Counted from the first letter of the stretch, positions 1 through 11,890 are shown. The stretch is 64,000 nt of DNA from Straminergon stramineum (GCA_963920665.1 OY987263.1:35390547-35454546), one strand, 5' to 3'. Translations and numbers: made by a program. The notes: a model not told the origin generated them from the letters alone.

Positions 1-39
1 TTTCTTAACTACTTTCATCCTACAATAATTTACAATGAA

Positions 40-215
40 TCCACTAATTTAGTGCAAAATGTGCCAAATTAGTGCAAATCATGCTATACTATTGTCAATC
101 CACTAGTTTAGATTAAACTACGCTAATTTAGTGTCAAACACCCTAAATTATTGCAATCACTCTAAATTATTGAAAAACTTCTATTTTAGTGTTTTACTCA
201 CTATACTAGGGTTTT
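40..215. repeat. Array I: closely spaced CTAATTTAG-like near-palindromes
   Basis: About nine variants of the near-palindrome CTAATTTAG(TG) follow each other every 19-27 bp, for example near 43, 66, 104, 131, 151, 170, 184 and 200. Several continue as GTGCAAA or TTGCAA. Spacing and sequence are irregular, so this is a degenerate array, not a clean tandem repeat. There is no coding frame. It could be an old satellite, the end of a repeat element, or chance enrichment in AT-rich DNA. Confidence 0.5.
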
Positions 216-841
216 AGTCATGGTTTTAGTTTAACTAACTTCTTTGGGGTATTTTATTATTTATTATTTTTGTAGTTCTTAATTTACTTCGAGTTTCATT
301 TCATATTCCTAGTTTTTTGTTTGCATTTTGGTTTTGCATTTTTGGTTTGCATTTTGTCATCATTTTACCATTGGCCTAATTGGGTTACTCTACCAAATCT
401 TTCTTAACATCTTTTTAGTCTCAAATCCCCATTTTTTCCTAGAATTTCCCCTAATTTTCTCCTAATTGCATTTTTTAGCATTTTGCCCTAACCTCTCAAA
501 GTTTCCGTTGCTATCTAGAAGAAAACCTCCCTAATTGATGGTTATGGCTTAATTTGGTATACTAGCACTTCTGGACTTTCAAATTCAAGTATATTGTTTA
601 AATTTTCGATTTTCTAAAAGGTGAATCAATTTGGTGGTTCACATAAGTGTCCAATAATTATTGAGAAAATTAAGAAAATTGAGATTGTAATGTTTTTATA
701 CATTTTGTAGATAAGCTTTTATCCTATTCGGAAATTAATAAGCTAATAGTATAGTTCGTTCCTAGCGAGGCAATTTTTAAATAGGAATGTTCCTAACTTG
801 AAAATCAATAGCCAATAGTCAAATCACAACCACAAAAGAAG

Positions 842-2550
842 AAGAAAACTTCCAACTAGGAATAATTTTTAAACCTCACCATTACAATCTAATTACTAGA
901 TTCTTTCCCCTCCACTCTTAATGGCCACAAGGGTAAGTAATTCTCCCAATTAATTCTCGATATCTTTATGACTTGGAAACTTCCGTCTTTCTCCCAATTG
1001 GATCTTTTAGGCACAAGTCCTATCTTGAACTTCCAAATTGGTCTGTTGCAGCACCCCGTCTTGCTCCCATTTGGACACTTCACATCCCAGTTGGTCTTTG
1101 TCTCCAGCTTGGGGCACAACTATAATTTCCAACTTGGATTCTTTTATCACTTTCTCACATTCCCTTCTGATGTGACTTTAGATTTATAAAACTTACAGTC
1201 ACCTTTTCCCAACTCGGAATTCTTAACTTCACTCTCAATTTTCTCTATCATGCCATACTTATTTCCTAATTGGATTTCAATAAATTCTTTTCAAACAACT
1301 CAGAGTTGATAATTTCATATCACCATAGTCCCAAAACTCAGCACCTAATTGGAATTGAACTTACACATACAACATCAGACTACAGTCAAACAGAACATAA
1401 TCCAATTTGGCATTAATGAACAAACACACAGAACACACTCCAAATTGGATTCATTACACAGACTACTCTCTTCTTCATACTTCCAAAACCAGAGAAAATC
1501 CATACTCCTCGGTGCAACTTGATTAAAATTGATTTCATATATCAAGTTGGTGAATAAATCACCGTTTACAACAATGTCTTCTTGAAATAAATCTTCATCA
1601 AGCTCCTCTCCATTGCCTCACAGCATTCCAACTTGAAACATTCTACACTTCATTCCCATCACTCAGACATACATTTTTATTTAATTTATTTTTAATTTTT
1701 AATTTCCTCTGTCCTAATTGGAATATTTGCTTCACCTCACTACAATTTCCAACTAGGCTCTAATATAATTTCTTCACACCACTATTTTATTTTCATTTTT
1801 TAATATCTATGTTCTTTTTATTTTTTTTATTTTTCTTAATATTTGAAATTGCTAGCTATCTCTTCTAGCTAACACTTGATCCACTCAGTTCACAATTTGG
1901 ACATCCTTTTCTGATCTCTTCATTTTGTCCACTTCTCACCCAACTCGGAACTTCATACCATCTAAATACTTTCCCGACTTGGAATCACAGCTTCACTCCA
2001 CACCTACTGATTCACTCAGCATTCATTTCCCATTTGGAAATTAATTACTTCCAACATTAAAGTTACTCACATAATTCTCATAAAACTCCAACATTAAAAA
2101 TCTCCAATTTGGACTAAACCAAATTCTCAAACATACATTCAATCACCACACACACAAGCACACAACATAAATTCAAGTACCTGCTTGACATTCCTAACTC
2201 ATACAACAAAATCAAATATGCAACACAACTAGGCTGGGACACGATTGGACTCACTCAACAGACGGTAAAGAAAAATGACATCAAAATCAAACCAAATAGG
2301 AATGACAAACCGGTAGTTACCAAATTGGAAGTGACAATGGAACTACCGTTTAACTACCTAATTGGAACTACAAAGACAACCGCCACACACAAACCAAATC
2401 CCAAGTTGGAATTCACTTTCAAAATAGCCAACTGGACTAGACACTCACTCCACATACAATCCAACTTGGACCAAATCAGCACCCAATTTGGATTACAGAT
2501 CAGTAAATTCCAAAACTTGGCTGGACAGCCAACCCGCTCCAATTAGGAAA
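842..2550. repeat. Array II: about thirty dispersed TCCAANTTGGA near-palindromes
   Basis: A short, strand-symmetric motif with consensus TCCNANTTGGA recurs roughly every 40-55 bp over 1.7 kb. Exact CCAANTTGG cores occur near 992, 1029, 1127, 1400, 1439, 2103, 2318, 2400, 2460 and 2483. CCTAATTGGA variants occur near 1262, 1346, 1712 and 2358. More degenerate forms (CCAACTAGG, CCAACTCGG, CCATTTGGA) fill the gaps. Sequence between motifs is not obviously repeated. ORFs here (968-1189, 2325-2546) are short and have no recognisable product. The function is unknown. Confidence 0.6.
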
Positions 2551-3125
2551 CCATCCATCCAAATCAGCACATACATACCCAACATTCATTCAACATCCAA
2601 AAACACACCAAATAGAATTCAATCAACCCATTAAAACACACAATTAAGAAACAAAATATTCTAACAAACAGTCACAAACAGTAAAAGACACCTCAAAATC
2701 AACCAAAAATTTACAAGAAAAAATCCTAATCGGCATTCTACACATTTACAAACCTTTGATTCTTTAAAGGTTGATTTGTTCATGAACCTTTGATTCATTA
2801 GAATGGAAGTCTCCAACAACGGGTCTTAAGTCTCAAAATGTGTATTTTGTCTCAATTTAACAAATATATCCATAAAGATTGAAAAATCCTTGAAGCAGGC
2901 TTCAATCTTATCAAAACCTAAATTTCTACTCATTCTACTCATTCAGAATCAAAACACTTTATATCATATTAAATCTTATTCTTATGTACCAATAGTATCA
3001 AGAGTAAATACTAAAAAATTGTATTAGATATATATGAATCCAAAGATTATACATAAGAGTTAGGAGTGCCATAAACCATCCATGTCTATTCATAAATTTT
3101 AAGCTTAGTAAAAGGGGGAATCCAA
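2551..3125. other. AT-rich stretch without a recognised feature
   Basis: No coding frame, RNA gene or clear repeat was recognised between array II and the duplicated block that starts near 3126. Confidence 0.5.
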
Positions 3126-3343
3126 AGAGAAGTCCATGTATCTGACAATAAATTATTCCACGAACTCCAAATTGGAAAAATTGGACTTAAAGGCTCAACC
3201 TCTCCTATGCATGTTCCAAAACACACAACAAACCAATATTATGTTAACGAGGATGCACAATGTGTCTTCAATTCCAACCAATTGCTATCTATGTCACAAA
3301 TCCATCAAACCAATAAGAAACAAGTCACAAAGCAATAAGTTAA

Positions 3344-3617
3344 CCCCTAAAGGACTAGCCTTGTGTTTTTGGCAACATAACTATTTTGGGCAGGTACATG
3401 TGAATTGAGATTTGACTTATTTAGGCTCAAATTTTTTTACAAGGTGTGGATGAGGAATATCTTCTATGCATGCAAAATTTCATTTCATTTGAGTATATAA
3501 GTGAAAAGGTATGATGCAAAATGTTGTTTGTTTCTTGATTCAAGCAACTCGGGCAATTCAAGCAAATTTGAAAAAATCACTCTTTTCAAAAATAAAAATT
3601 TGAAATTGGTTTTCTAG

Positions 3618-3652
<35 letters not shown>

Positions 3653-4298
3653 GAAAGCTTCGAATCAGTCCATTTTGATCAATGGGATGAAAGTTATGAA
3701 GAATTTTAGTTTGCGGGTAGTTATGGAATCTTTACTCTAAAATAAACTTTGAAGTCCTTTATTTAACTCTATTTTTAATATTTTTTGAAAAAAATAAAAT
3801 CATAGGATGTAGATTGTTTATTACAACATTACTCCCATTGGGATTGTCATTTTTCAATTCTATAATTAAAACTTTGACAATTTAGTATTTAAAATTATTT
3901 TCTACTTCTTTCTACTTACTATTTGTTTCCTATATGTTGTACAATTCCAAATGATTCGAAATTTTTCAAGAACATAGCCAATTTGCCTTGAAGAATGAAT
4001 CCAAAGATGCAACACCATTTTGGACATTTTTTCATACAAATGTGACCTTCTAAAGTGTTGTTGCTCGGTCTTTTGCAAGGCAAAAAAATTTATTTTTGTC
4101 ACTTCAAATGTTTATATCTTGCAATCCACATAGTGAAAATTTCTGAGATTTTTTCCACACCTTTTCAAACTAGTGTACTACAAGATCCTATGGTTACATG
4201 TGTTCAAAAATGTTTTTTTTTTCAAAATTTGGTACTTGTGCTAAAAATGGCAATTTTGGAATGTTTTTGGTGAAAACATAGTCAAGGAACTTTAGGGG
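3344..4298. mobile_element. Non-autonomous element B1, TTAA-flanked
   Basis: TTAA occurs on both sides (3340-3343 and 4299-4302). The inner ends are inverted: CCCCTAAAGGAC on the left, and the complement of CTTTAGGGG on the right. The duplicated block it sits in gives an approximate empty site near 5510-5560. There is no transposase ORF. Internal sequence (CACTTCAAATGTTTATATCTTGCAAT near 4100) recurs in B copies at 7240, 12760 and 28270. A (TA)n tract lies inside. TTAA target plus CCCT-like ends recall the piggyBac superfamily, but that is inference only. Confidence 0.6.
3620..3649. repeat. (TA)15 microsatellite
   Basis: An uninterrupted run of about 15 TA units inside element B1. It is a simple repeat, likely polymorphic in length. 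Confidence 0.9.
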
Positions 4299-4690
4299 TT
4301 AAGAAAAAATCAATATACGGAAGCACAATTCTAAACAATCTACATAGTTGGTGGACCTTTGTCATTTCTATGTTAAGCTTGAAGCCCAAAAGTTGCACAA
4401 AATATCCTCACAAATCAAACCATAGTGAATCACCACAACCAAAGAGGTGAGACATGGGAAATGGGAGACCATTACATGTTCAAACTATTGCAAGGAAGGA
4501 ATCCTAAAGAGGCTTTATGAAGTAGTTGGAAATAACTACCCACCTTAGTAGTGGAATGATTCTAATTAAGGCATCACCCATAGCGGGTGGGTGGAAGGTA
4601 TTTTGTACCATGCAAGCCAATTTCAAATCAATTTGAAAATTCCATAGAGGTTCTACCAATATAAAGTTGGGCCATATAATTTTGACAAAT

Positions 4691-5309
4691 CATATCTAGA
4701 TTAGAGAAGTCATAAAAAAATAGATTTATTTTAATAATTTGATATAAAAATTTTAATCCATGAAAGCCACACCTAGTGTCTTGGAAAGCAAACAAATTTT
4801 TCAATTATATGATATTTGTGCTTCGAAAAAACAAACAAAATCATTTACTTTAAATATGAAACAAATCAACTAATGGAAAATTATATGTTTGAAGAATTTT
4901 AAATCAATCAAAAAATGGTATAACCATACCAACAAGACAGAAGGTCCTAAGATTACTTCACAACGCATTTTGTTGTATCCTAAGCTTGTGATAAACCCCT
5001 AATTTGGAAAAAAATTGCTATATAATTTTCGAAGAAGAAACCAAGACTAAGCATCCCCAAATTGGGCTTCATCATGTCTCAACCTAACTTTAACCAAACA
5101 AATGTTTGGACATATCTTTACAATACAAAGGTATGACCTAATAATTTAGAGATAATTCTCTAAATAGTATCAAGGTGATACTATGAAGTAGAAACAATAT
5201 TGTTTTAAAATTGAGGTAATCTCCCATATGGAGTTAAGTACCAATAACCATAAGAAACTACAAATATCCATAATAAGCACATCAAAGTAGTAGAGAGTTT
5301 AGGTGCTTG
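4691..5309. other. AT-rich spacer without a recognised feature
   Basis: No gene or clear repeat boundary was seen between the two copies of the direct duplication. Confidence 0.4.
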
Positions 5310-5830
5310 CTTCTTCTTTTAAGAAATCCAAAAATAGAATTCAAGATATGAAGGTGCAGCCTCACTTGTTCATGTCCCAAAACACACAACATGCCAAGGT
5401 TATGTCAATGAAGTTGTAACATGTGTCTTCAACTACATCCAATTGCTATCAATGTCACAAATCACAAATTTATAGTGAAGGAAATCAAAGAGGTCACAAA
5501 ATCACAAAGCAAAATAAATTGAGCATAATATTAAAGACTACTATTGCCCAAAGAGACCTTTGTCATTCCCAAAGTAAGGCAAGAAGCTCAAGAGTTGGAC
5601 AAACACGTCTGATCACAAATCACCACCACATTGAATCATTATATTAAGATGGTGAAGTCTGGCATGTGCAAGCTACCATATAGTTACTAATTTGAAGGGA
5701 AGGCCCCCTAGAGGTATTAATTAGGTAGTTTTGAACCACTACCGTGCCATAATAATGGAGTTAGCCTAATAGTGGGCCCCCCTTAGTGGGTGGGTGGTTC
5801 ATATAACCCTATTAGGCAATTAGAAGTTTA
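5310..5830. repeat. Direct duplication, copy 2 (uninterrupted)
   Basis: This is the diverged counterpart of 3126-4690 without the B insertion. It runs through the AATGTGTCTTCAA/CAATTGCTATC anchors to the GTGGGTGGGTGG end near 5800. The homology breaks around 5510-5560, where the other copy carries B1, so this copy serves as a diverged empty site. Confidence 0.55.
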
Positions 5831-6508
5831 AATCATCCCATGTGACAGACTTGGATGACAGAGAATCCTTCTATTGAAAATTGTTTGAAAACAAAATTTT
5901 TCAATTTTTATATGAAAAATTGAATTTTTTTGAGATATTTTGAAGAAAAAGAGAAGAAAAATCATATCAAATAGAAAATTATCTCATAAAATCTGAAAAT
6001 TTCACCATAGGTGTATATTATAGTTAAGAAAACCTTCACATAAACAAAAGTTCCATATAAGTGTATAAATAGAATTTGGTAGAAATTGGAAATACATCCA
6101 AAGTTCAAATTGCAATAGAATGTTTTATTTTAGGAATGTTTCAAATTTTCAAATTGAAGTATATGACCTTCATTTCCTCAGATTGTCTCAAATTCAAAAA
6201 AAAATTCTTTTTATTTTAGATCTAGAGCAAGGACCAACAAATATCCCCAATACACTAAAATAGCATATTTTGTGATCCATATTTGTTGCATCTTCTTATG
6301 TAGAAAAGTCATAAATTCCGCAATGAGGAAATTTCCGACACCATCCAAAACAACTTCCATTCAAGCAACTCTCAAGACAAGAATTGCATGAAAAATGATT
6401 TGCAATCATTGCATATACTATTCAAAAGTCATCCAAATAACATTTTTTGGTGTAGGTGGCATTTATGGGTTAAAGCATAGGGTCTACATAAAACTCAACA
6501 CAATTGGG
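5831..6508. other. AT-rich stretch without a recognised feature
   Basis: No convincing ORF, RNA gene or repeat boundary. Long A/T runs dominate. Confidence 0.4.
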
Positions 6509-6512
6509 TTAA

Positions 6513-7437
6513 TCCCTAAATGCCCAAGTATCCCCATGAGGGACAAATGGGGTTTAGAAGAGATGCCTATGGTCTCAATCTTTCACCTAATTTTTGAAAC
6601 TTTTTGTGAAGATGCAAATTTTTAAGAGTTTCAAGGGAATATAATTTTCATGAAAATTAAATGATCAATCTAAAATTTATAAGCAATTTAGTTCAAATTT
6701 TGAGAGAAGGCATGGGAATTTCACTTGAATTTTGGAATGACAACAATTAAAACACTCAACACAAAGAGGGAGAGTGGATATCATTAATTGGTGTCTAGTT
6801 GGAATTTTTGAAGTAGTGTATCTACTTTATTCTACCTGATGTGAATTTTGCATGGAGATAATATATTAGGGATGATATTTGAGCTTCTAATTTCTATAAA
6901 AATTAGAGATTTTTGAGTTAGATTTGTTATCTGTTGTTTATAAAGAATAAATTGTCTTTTCATCCACCATTGGGATTCTTGAATTTGAGGATATGAGGTG
7001 GAAAATGCATTTACAAAAATAATGAGTATCTTCCTTTTTCTTCTCACATCCTTGCATTGTAGGATTTTTTGGGATATCTCTATTTCTTTCTTACCTTTGA
7101 AATTTGGTGGAGATATGCTTAATTTGTTCTTCATTATGATAGATTTTTAAATTCAAAGTCCATAGTGCAAAACTTTCCCACAAATGGTGCTCAAAGCCAT
7201 TTGAAATTCTTAGGTAGGGTCCAATAGAAACAAATTCTTTTCACTTCAATTGTTTATATTTTGCAATTTGTAATGTCAAACTACATGAATTTGTTTCTAC
7301 ATGTTTATATACAAATGGAGTGCAAGATTATAGAATTCATGACTCCAAAAAAACTTCTATATTTTTGAATCAAAGTTTTAGAAATGACAATTTTTAGTGG
7401 AATTTGATGGAATAAAGGCATTGGGCCTTCAATATTG
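6513..7437. mobile_element. Non-autonomous element B2, TTAA-flanked
   Basis: The left end reads TTAA then TCCCTAAATGCCCAAGTATC at 6509 onward, followed by a GGGACAAAT motif shared with B3 (12110). The right end abuts TTAA at 7438-7441. The length of 925 bp matches the other full copies. Internal sequence near 7240 (CACTTCAATTGTTTATATTTTGCAAT) matches B1. The right terminus is degenerate. No protein-coding capacity. Confidence 0.5.
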
Positions 7438-7441
7438 TTAA

Positions 7442-8140
7442 GGTTATTTTTAGTTTGTATTCAACGCTATTACCTCTACAATTCTTTGCTATGAAATCCT
7501 AATAAAGGAATTAGTCCAAAGTAAGGTTATTTTGAACTTGGTTGTCTAGACTATTTGTCAATATTGATGGGATTATTGTTTAGCCTAAAAGGTCAATTAG
7601 GATGTCCTCAAGCAATTGTTGTAGGTAATTGTCAATAGTCCAAGTGTCTTTTGAAGGTCATTAGAATGTTTAGAATTTTTAAGTTTTGTACATGCATCAA
7701 TTTCAATTTATTTTGAGTTATACTAAGATCCATATGAATTTTTCTCTAGTTCTGTTATTACTTTGAATCATGTTCAAATAGCCAATATCTAATGAAATAT
7801 GAGTGTTTCCAATTTATGTTGTGGTAAAAATCAAGAATACTCAAACTATTCATGAATCCATAAATTTTTCTTTAAATATCATATTTGATCATCTTATTTG
7901 TTTCAAATACATATTTCTATACACGTAATTCAAACAAACAGAATTCTAGATTCATCTTATCATTCAAAAACAAGAAAACTAAATGCAAGTTTTCTGATGA
8001 CCTACTTTGAATCAACAAGAAAATTCAATCACTTACTCAAGTGGAGGAAATATAACATTATTAGCTTACTTTGGACGATGCCCAATGCCCAATAAAACTT
8101 CTTATTTAAAAGAGAAGAAGACCCTAAAAAATGAGAAAAA
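7442..8140. other. AT-rich stretch without a recognised feature
   Basis: No gene recognised. Short ORFs here are of chance length. Confidence 0.4.
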
Positions 8141-8149
8141 AACAACCTG

Positions 8150-9760
8150 AAAGTTAAACGGTTAGAAAGTTGACGATTCAACAAAACTGTGGGTTGTCTC
8201 TGCGGAGAACATGATCCACCTCATCAGCGACCGAGGAACGTCCGGCGCTGGCCGATTCCTGACAGCTAGAGGGACGTATAATCTGTGAGGTACTTACGCT
8301 GTTTTCGCATAGAAAGTTGTTTCTTTGCGAGATGATACAGACGTTATGGGTTGTGAAATCTTTTATTGAACAAATACTGAACTTCTATGAAATTTAACGA
8401 AGAAAGTGTGTCCATCGTGAAGAACTGGTGGTTATTGAAAAACTCTGAAATTCAAGTCATTGGAGTGGGTTTCGAGACGCTGTATACTTGCGATTCCATG
8501 CATGCTCTGTCCTTATATATGGCATGACGCCATCTCGTATAGTATCGATTGAAGATCGCAGCGAAGCACATTTGAACTGAAGCTTCAGCTGGGAATGCAG
8601 GGTTTGGGATTTAGGACCTCCAGTACGTAGGACACTGTCATTGATTCCTGGTGAGGTTCAGGGATTCGTACGTTTGGCTTTCTGGAGAAGAAGGCGATTC
8701 CTCGATAGCAACAAAATGTTGTTCCACTGATCACTAAATACTCCATTTCCATGGGGTAGCTGCACTTCAATTCTATATAGGGAATTGAAGAAGGATTAGG
8801 TTCTCACAACGTACTGCTAGAGAATATTATGTTGGTCAATTCTTCTGGCAGGAAAACAAATGCAAGGAATAGGGCTGACGCCACTCAACCAAGAAACTCG
8901 TCGATCAGCTGCGTCGTCAGCTCAAATCGTAGGGCCCGACGCCACATTTCCACTTCCTCGCTCTTTTAATCGAAAACAGAGCTTCAGTACTCCCAAACTA
9001 CAGCTATTTCCATGAAGTAGCTGCACTTCCTATGCTACAATCACGTTCCAATGCATGCAGAATTCGTGGTTTTTTTTCACGTACTGTTTATGTAAAGGAC
9101 TCTGGACATTGAGCAAGTGTACTTTGACTGATGGATACGAGGCATACCTTCAATAACAGGAGTGACAGAAGGTAATGCTGGAGCGTAAGCCTTACATGCA
9201 GTTGAAATTTTTGTTAGCCATGTCTTTATATATCATCTAGTGGTGCATGCAATTTCGTCAGTTCTTCATATGGATAAGCGGGTTCTATCTCTTGGCTCCA
9301 TGTACTTCTGGCAACTAAGACTTGGCCGGGCTTATACCTTAGGCTTATACAATTGCCTAAGTACATTGCTGAAGCCACTGGATACTCGATCGCTTATCCT
9401 GCACATATTGATTTCAATCAATAAGCTTCATAACATTCATAAAATACTTCTGCTTGGGGATTTTTCCTTTTACACAAGAGTACGTATTGAACAACAACTG
9501 AGTTGGAAACAAGCATCTAAACCTTTTATCTTTGATTTCTTTTTTTAAGTCCTTTTGTTTTGCTCAATGCAGGTTCGAACTGAATGTGCCGGCATCACGT
9601 AATTTGCAATTCAAAGTTTTAATAGTGATAAAGGGAATTGTACAAATATTTGCTGTGCCATGTATATGACCTCAGTAGGGACCTTGGATGCATAGACATT
9701 TTAGGAAAGGTAATACGGAGTAATTTGATTACAGGTATTGTTCGAGATCAGGGATAGCTT
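8150..9760. other. GC-richer segment of unknown nature, with a 24-bp direct repeat
   Basis: Base composition rises well above the flanks, and the text looks genic (for example GGGCCCGACGCCAC near 8930). No long frame or known domain is visible: the best ORFs are 61 codons (8585-8770, minus) and 102 codons (9240-9548, plus), both unrecognised. ATTTCCATGGGGTAGCTGCACTTC at 8745-8768 recurs with two mismatches at 9006-9029. It could be a decayed gene, a non-coding transcript or a different class of element. Confidence 0.4.
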
Positions 9761-10023
9761 TCTTTCAGGACTGATAATGCATTTGAAATCTCAAATTTCT
9801 GCTTTCTAATACTTTGACCAGAATCCTATTTCTGTCCAGTTGAAGACATGAAAACGTGTTAGACAGGTTGATTTCTGAGAAGACAAAATTGTAGGTGAGT
9901 GCAATCCTTGAAGCAATGAAATTGGGCAATTGTGTCTGCAATGTTTGTTTTATGTGAGTTAATATGATATTTTCTCATTTCAGTTGTAACCTTGCTATTT
10001 ATAATCTATTATAAAATAAACCA

Positions 10024-10139
10024 ATATTTCGTTAAAATGGCAGTATTCCACAAACTTGTCACTTTCACGTACAGATAGTGCGGTCTGAAATCTATAGTTG
10101 TCCTAAAAATGGCGTATGGAATATCCCCATTTTAATGAA
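10024..10139. mobile_element. MITE family C, copy 1
   Basis: TTTCGTTAAAATGG at 10027-10040 is inverted as CCATTTTAATGAA at about 10127-10139, giving a ~115-bp element with terminal inverted repeats of about 20 bp. Internal GTGCGGTCTGAAATCTATAG is shared with copies at 23320 and 27535. It is too short to code for anything. Confidence 0.65.
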
Positions 10140-10218
10140 GTTTTCTTAATACTAAATTGGTGAGTTATTGCAAGAATCACTTGTACTATTTGTTGTATTT
10201 TTTATTTTCAGCCTTTTA

Positions 10219-10935
10219 GGGTCATTGCAAGAAACACTTCACATTTTTTAATCAAAAACGCAGATTCTCACCATAGATTGATAGTACTATGCAAAACTAT
10301 CAATATTGTGTGTCAACAACATGTTGACGGATCTGAACTACTGATCCAAAGTGCCTCCAGATTTGTACCATTGATTCTATACTATGCAGTACTACAAAAA
10401 TCATTGGGAGCAAAGAATAGCAAAATAAGGGTCTGTGGACCTTTTCATTTTTAGTAATTAAAAGAAAATTCTATAAAAAAGTCATTTTGCTAGAAAAGAT
10501 TGTACTTGCATTGCACCAAAAAATTAATGTAGGAAATTTTTCCCTCTTTGCAGCCTTCACGCAAAGGAAGGTCACTTTGACCCCATATATGCAATCGATG
10601 TATTTCTATTTTCATTAAAACTCATCGTCAGTCCTTGTAATGTTAATTGACCTCCAACATGTACTTTTTGTGATTTCAAATTTGCATTCTTGGGTAAAAA
10701 ATAGGACTAAAAACCTCCAAAATGGCTAAAATAGACATCTAATCATAGGCAGTTTAAAAATAATAAAGTAATTTTTTTTAAATCTCAAAAAAAATCTCAA
10801 TGTTTGCAACTATTGCATGTACCTTCATTCCAAATTTCACAACAAACGGACAAATGTTGCAAAAGTTATGAGAAAAAAAACCCCATCCAAAGGCAAGAAG
10901 ACAAAAAATAGGACAAGTGTTTCTTGCAATTATCC
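10219..10935. mobile_element. Non-autonomous element A1
   Basis: It starts GGGTCATTGCAAGAAACACT and ends AGTGTTTCTTGCAATTATCC, a ~20-bp imperfect terminal inverted repeat. Its 717 bp match A3 and A5 (727-729 bp). Just inside the right end is the family's subterminal block GCAAAAGTTATGAG, seen inverted in A3. No transposase ORF. Confidence 0.65.
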
Positions 10936-10955
10936 TTTAGTATTTTTTGTACTAC

Positions 10956-11890
10956 AAGTCACTTTTAGTACTATTGGGGACATGGACATGAAATTTGGAT
11001 GGTGGATTGAATTTCAAATGTGTTGTTCTAACAACATGTGATGTTCATCATTGGATGGCAAGGATGGACAATAATGCTTTGTTAATGTGCAATAAGGAAG
11101 CACTGAGAAAGAATGAAGCAATTTCTTGTTTGAGAAGTTTTTCCCTACCCTTTCGAGCCCTCGAGGATGAGTTGTTGTCATGATGTCGTTACATGGTTAC
11201 ATGCATAAGGGTTATTGCAAGAAACATCGGTACAATTTGTTGCATTTTTTATTTTTAAACTTTTAGTACATTTTATACTACGAGTTGCCTTCAATACTAT
11301 TGAGATTATGGAATATGAAATCTAGATACGAGATTGGGATTCAAATCTACTATTTTGACACTATATGATGTTCATCATTGGATGGCAAGGATGGATGGCA
11401 ATGCATAATTCATCATAAAAACAATCCACAATGGCAGAATGGAGGCACTACAAGCCTCTACCAATATTGTTGAGTCTAGCTATGTATTATCCTAAAATTC
11501 TATTTTGAGCCACATGCTGCAATTTACACTAGAAAATGAGACTTCTACATTTCTTTTTTTTTTAAATTAGAAAATGAGCTTGAAAATTTTCTTTTAAAAG
11601 TAGACATTGTTGCCAAGTAAGAGCCAAGAAGGAAGATCAAAGCCAAAACTCAAAAACCATTTTAATTCAACATAAATTCAACTTGAGTATAATACACTAT
11701 AGGCCAATGCAAAACACACTTGGAACATATTTTTAGGAATCCCTCTTCTAAGAAGGTGTATTTCTATTAGAAAAGCTAGCCTACCCAATTTGACGATGTA
11801 ACTCTTCAAAAAAGGTACTCAATAGTACTCAAAACTACAAAAAACCACATGTATAATGTATATTTGAAATTCCAAATCACTTATTGAATT
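10956..11890. repeat. Inverted duplication, left arm
   Basis: About 11040-11890 aligns in reverse complement with 18970-20600 (anchors: TCATCATTGGATGGCAAGGATGG, AATTCAACATAAATTCAACTTGA, GTTGTTGTCATGATGTCGTTA). Inside, 10956-11080 is itself a diverged direct repeat of about 11265-11400. The short ORFs 10817-11041 and 10995-11183 fall inside repeats and are not taken as genes. Confidence 0.6.

Larger units (their letters stand above)
3126..4690. repeat. Direct duplication, copy 1 (interrupted by element B1)
   Basis: The two flanks, about 3136-3340 and 4360-4680, align as diverged direct repeats with 5340-5510 and 5560-5830. Shared anchors include CCAAAACACACAACA, AATGTGTCTTCAA, CAATTGCTATC and GGGTGGGTGG. 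In this copy the two halves are separated by a 955-bp insertion, described separately, that is absent from copy 2. The short ORF at 3136-3408 runs across the junction and is not a real gene. Confidence 0.6.

Noticed and set aside
3344..4298. CCCCTAAA at element ends read as an interstitial plant telomere repeat (CCCTAAA)
   Set aside because: Only one unit is present at each end, in inverted orientation, and it recurs at the termini of the other B copies, so it is a terminal repeat and not telomeric DNA.
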